From positions 1 through 6,087 of the forward strand of contig NYXJ01000031.1 in NCBI GenBank assembly GCA_002685315.1: a stretch of DNA of 6,087 nt, given 5' to 3'. Both the position numbers and the translations under genes were made by a program. Shown here in pieces: positions 4,606-6,087 of the stretch. Every line of letters begins with the position of its first letter. The first letter of the stretch is position 1. Below the pieces are notes generated by a model that was given only the letters and a program-made list of their open reading frames with translations, did not search any database and was not told where the DNA came from. This DNA is from Methanobacteriota archaeon. GTDB taxonomy: Archaea > Thermoplasmatota > Poseidoniia > Poseidoniales > Thalassarchaeaceae.

Positions 4606-4764
4606 TTACCAATTATGTATGTTACCTGCTATAATAAAGAAACAAGTAATAAAGTTAACACCAACAATAATAGTTCTAATCATTGCTATTTTGTCTGCTT
4701 CGGCATCAGTTGCGCCTTCTTTCTCACCTATAGCCTTGGCCCAAAGCCTCCATAAGTTTTTCAC
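4606..4764 (-). CDS. Small single-pass membrane protein, 52 residues
   Basis: The 52-residue protein begins MKNLWRLWAKAIGEK (GTG start), continues with an acidic linker (about 14-26), and ends in one hydrophobic helix, IRTIIVGVNFITCFFIIAG (29-47), followed by NIHNW. The N-terminal KNLWRLWAK segment looks amphipathic and could lie on the membrane surface. I recall close relatives as conserved hypothetical proteins in marine tailed phages; no function is known to me. The start overlaps the stop of the HTH gene by one base (TAGTG), and GAGGG lies four bases upstream, a tight ribosome binding site that suggests stop-start coupling. The stop is four bases before the next ATG. Confidence 0.78.
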   Translation of the reverse strand: MKNLWRLWAKAIGEKEGATDAEADKIAMIRTIIVGVNFITCFFIIAGNIHNW

Positions 4765-5447
4765 TATACCCTCGTTAAATCTACTCCATACCCGAGCAAG
4801 TGTTCTAGCTTACCTAGATCATATGCTGGAGAATATGCATTGAATCCTCCAACTTCTGTATTGGAGTATGAACTTTCACTAGAATCTACTTTTTCTGGTA
4901 TGTAGATTGCATAGCAGGGAACCCCGTAGAGAGGTATATACTTAGCATCATCTAGTCTTCCTTTGATTTCTGCAGGAGCGTGATGTGCTGCAGACCATAC
5001 TATTTCTTTCTCTGAGAACTCTTCAGCAACACACTCTTCTGGTAGATAAGCATTCTGTAGTCTATCTTCAAGAGATGCAGGTCGCTGAGGCACTCCAATT
5101 CTTTCTAGAATTGCTTTTACGAAAGAAGCAGATCTATACAATCCTTTTGAAATATCACTAACAGTATCGCCTTGTAGGTAGAAAGTAATTGCTTCCTTAA
5201 TCTCTCCAGCAGTGGCAGCTTTGCCTTTGTTAATAGCTTTTCTTTTAATAGTATAGCTTTTACGTTCGCTATAGTCCTCCAGAACTTTTGTCAGTCTGGT
5301 CGTATTGTACGCTATATTTAGAATCTCGCACGCTTCCTTCTTCGTAATAGCTTTTACTGTAGAGGAGGTCGGATTCAAAAGAGCTATCACTCGCTCTATG
5401 TTTGCGTCCGTCAGATTTTCGTAACTCTTCTTCTTTACTCTTGCCAT
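4764..5447 (-). CDS. Phage HTH protein with two helix-turn-helix units
   Basis: This 227-residue protein has a basic N-terminus (ARVKKK). A first HTH-like unit, ITKKEACEILNIAYNTTRLTKVLEDY (34-59), resembles a small transcription-factor recognition module. A basic linker (KRKAINKGK, 68-76) leads to a second HTH, TAGEIKEAITFYLQGDTVSDISKGLYRSASFVKAILERIGV (79-119). The C-terminal half (about 134-227) looks beta-rich, with LPEECVAEEFSEKEIVW (135-151) and a PAYDLG motif. I recall closely similar conserved hypothetical proteins in marine phages. DNA binding is likely, the target unknown. The first 60 codons overlap out of frame with the end of the upstream DUF5664 gene (179 bases). The nearest ribosome binding site, GGAGA, is about 13 bases from the ATG, so translation may rely on ribosomes arriving from upstream. 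Confidence 0.8.
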   Translation of the reverse strand: MARVKKKSYENLTDANIERVIALLNPTSSTVKAITKKEACEILNIAYNTTRLTKVLEDYSERKSYTIKRKAINKGKAATAGEIKEAITFYLQGDTVSDISKGLYRSASFVKAILERIGVPQRPASLEDRLQNAYLPEECVAEEFSEKEIVWSAAHHAPAEIKGRLDDAKYIPLYGVPCYAIYIPEKVDSSESSYSNTEVGGFNAYSPAYDLGKLEHLLGYGVDLTRV

Positions 5448-5724
5448 TTTCTAATTCAATCTCCAACTTAAACATTAAACAACATATTGCATGGGCTAGG
5501 TGAGAGAGCCCGCTTTCTTGATCTAACTCTTCATCATCTATGTGTGCAAATATGTGCCGAAGTGCACCGGAACTGTATCTATTCTGTAGATTGTCCAGCT
5601 TTCTCCAATTTTCTTCGTCGTACTTCTGTGCTCCGAAGGTTAATACTTTAGCTACTTCTGTCAGTGCTTTTGGAGGAAGCAAATGCATTTTAGGCTTCTC
5701 TCCATCATATTTTATACCTTCCAT
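5269..5724 (-). CDS. DUF5664 dATP/dGTP pyrophosphohydrolase-like protein
   Basis: Residues 4-90 of this 151-residue protein fit the DUF5664 (dATP/dGTP diphosphohydrolase, MazG-related) family. The motifs in order are KYDGEKPKMHLLPP (5-18), LTEVAKVLTFGAQKYDEENW (21-40), YSSGALRHIFAH (50-61), DDEELDQESGLSHLAHA (63-79) and CCLMFKLEIE (81-90). The conserved H57, H61, E65, D68, E70, H75 and H78 suit an all-helical metal-dependent enzyme that removes pyrophosphate from dNTPs. The last 59 residues are Ser/Lys/Asp-rich and lie over the next gene in another frame, so they look like a late extension. I chose ATG at 5724, one base after the glutaredoxin TAA, with AAGGGA upstream, over TTG at 5751. In phages the enzyme may adjust dNTP pools; substrate is inferred from the family. 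Confidence 0.85.
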   Translation of the reverse strand: MEGIKYDGEKPKMHLLPPKALTEVAKVLTFGAQKYDEENWRKLDNLQNRYSSGALRHIFAHIDDEELDQESGLSHLAHAICCLMFKLEIELENGKSKEEELRKSDGRKHRASDSSFESDLLYSKSYYEEGSVRDSKYSVQYDQTDKSSGGL

Positions 5725-5751
5725 TTTACAGCAATCCCTTCTGTTTGTCAA
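5723..5751 (-). promoter_or_regulatory. Candidate internal promoter at the DUF5664 start
   Basis: On the minus strand TTGACA (5746-5751) and TAAAAT (5723-5728) are 17 bases apart, eleven of twelve consensus positions. Both boxes lie in the end of the glutaredoxin gene and on the DUF5664 start codon. Transcription would begin near 5716, just inside the DUF5664 gene, so it could serve only the downstream HTH gene and later genes. The -35 box lies in an 11-base palindrome, GTTTGTCAAAC (5743-5753). Unlike the other promoters here it is inside coding sequence and may be chance. Confidence 0.4.
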
Positions 5752-5974
5752 ACGATTTTTGAAGATCGGTATAGCCTCCGATCGGATAATCGTATAAAAA
5801 AATCTGCGGATATGTTGTAAACTTAACTTTTTCCCACAGCTCGTCCATCGTAAAATCTGAATCTAATTGTAAGTATGTAAACTCTACACCTTCACTTTTG
5901 AGTAAGCGTCTTGCTTTATCACAAAAGATACAGTCCTGTTTTCCATAAACAACATATGGTTTGACTACTCTCAT
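5726..5974 (-). CDS. Glutaredoxin-like thioredoxin-fold protein
   Basis: This 82-residue protein has the compact glutaredoxin layout. A first strand (KPYVVYG 5-11) leads to the redox motif C15-I-F-C18 and a helix (DKARRLLKSEG 19-29). The strand FTYLQLD (32-38) and a second helix follow, then the TTYPQIF segment (53-59) with the cis-proline P56, and a G66-G67-Y-x-D-L glutathione-binding-like turn. A CxxC dithiol form could reduce ribonucleotide reductase or another phage enzyme, as T4 glutaredoxin does; no reductase gene is visible in this window. The ATG overlaps the TGA of the upstream ThyX-like gene (ATGA). A GAGGA sequence about 12 bases upstream is a distant ribosome binding site, so coupling is likely. 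Confidence 0.9.
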   Translation of the reverse strand: MRVVKPYVVYGKQDCIFCDKARRLLKSEGVEFTYLQLDSDFTMDELWEKVKFTTYPQIFLYDYPIGGYTDLQKSFDKQKGLL

Positions 5975-6087
5975 TTTTCTATAAATTCCTCGATCATTGG
6001 AAATATGGGTTTCAAGGCTTCAGCACATTCTAGAGCGATAGTCTGGTGTTCTAGTTGTGTGCCGTTCCCGCTACGCAGTTGAATAAA
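5971..6087 (-). CDS. thyX: Flavin-dependent thymidylate synthase ThyX, C-terminal end (partial)
   Basis: Only the last 38 codons are in the window; the start lies beyond 6087. The peptide begins FIQLRSGNGTQLEHQTIAL and ends EEFIEK. It matches the C-terminal pattern of ThyX: hydrophobic-LR, then Q-x-E a few residues on, an Ala-rich helix, and a P-x-x-x-E/F ending. In ThyX the LR arginine and the Q-x-E helix help form the dUMP/FAD site. ThyX methylates dUMP to dTMP using methylene-tetrahydrofolate and FAD and is common in phages. The neighbours, a glutaredoxin and a dNTP pyrophosphohydrolase, fit nucleotide metabolism. The stop overlaps the glutaredoxin start by one frame shift (ATGA). The RHR signature that would settle the call is outside the window. 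Confidence 0.7.
   Translation of the reverse strand, partial: FIQLRSGNGTQLEHQTIALECAEALKPIFPMIEEFIEK

Noticed and set aside
4619..4843. Plus-strand 74-codon frame that looks like a membrane protein
   Set aside because: It is the antisense shadow of the 52-residue minus-strand membrane protein, which has a start, a ribosome binding site and familiar sequence.
5725..5751. TTG at 5751 as start of a 160-residue DUF5664 protein
   Set aside because: It would overlap the glutaredoxin gene without a ribosome binding site; ATG at 5724 has AAGGGA upstream and starts just before the conserved domain.

Overview
This window looks like part of a lytic tailed-phage genome from the early/replication region. 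Every gene I can support is on the minus strand. Genes are small, closely packed and often overlapping, and the composition is AT-rich. The best phylogenetic clue is the set of an NAD+-dependent DNA ligase split into two genes, a PC4-type single-stranded-DNA-binding protein, and a D5-like DNA-binding protein. From memory, that combination is characteristic of T5-like siphoviruses. Several small proteins also resemble conserved hypothetical proteins I associate with marine phages, so a T5-like phage of a marine gammaproteobacterium is my best guess. The host cannot be read from the sequence.

In transcription order (from the right end of the window leftward), the first block (about 6087 to 3888) is a tightly coupled run. 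It contains the C-terminal end of a probable flavin-dependent thymidylate synthase (ThyX), a glutaredoxin-like protein, a DUF5664-type dATP/dGTP pyrophosphohydrolase, a helix-turn-helix protein, a 52-residue membrane protein, an 85-residue SH3/WYL-like barrel candidate, a 35-residue small ORF and a ParB-like protein. Stops and starts touch or overlap at most junctions (ATGA, TAGTG, TAAAATG). The first three genes fit dNTP supply and redox support for phage DNA synthesis.

The second block (3891 to 2678) starts at a consensus sigma70-type promoter embedded in the end of the ParB-like gene. It carries a DNA-binding-like protein with one HTH unit, a tRNA-like element, a second small SH3-like protein and the PC4-like protein.

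The third block (2674 to 94) holds the ligase adenylation/OB subunit and the ligase zinc-finger/HhH/BRCT subunit, each behind its own 17-bp-spaced promoter. These are followed by the D5-like four-repeat HTH protein and a strong rho-independent terminator. The last 93 bases (1-93) hold no gene I can support, only an imperfect inverted repeat.

No transposase, integrase, CRISPR array or restriction system was seen. The most interesting points are the ligase split exactly between domains with separate promoters, a truncated tRNA-like fold, a 179-nt out-of-frame gene overlap, the shared HTH unit in two regulators, and two genes (52 and 35 residues) short enough to be missed by ordinary gene calling.
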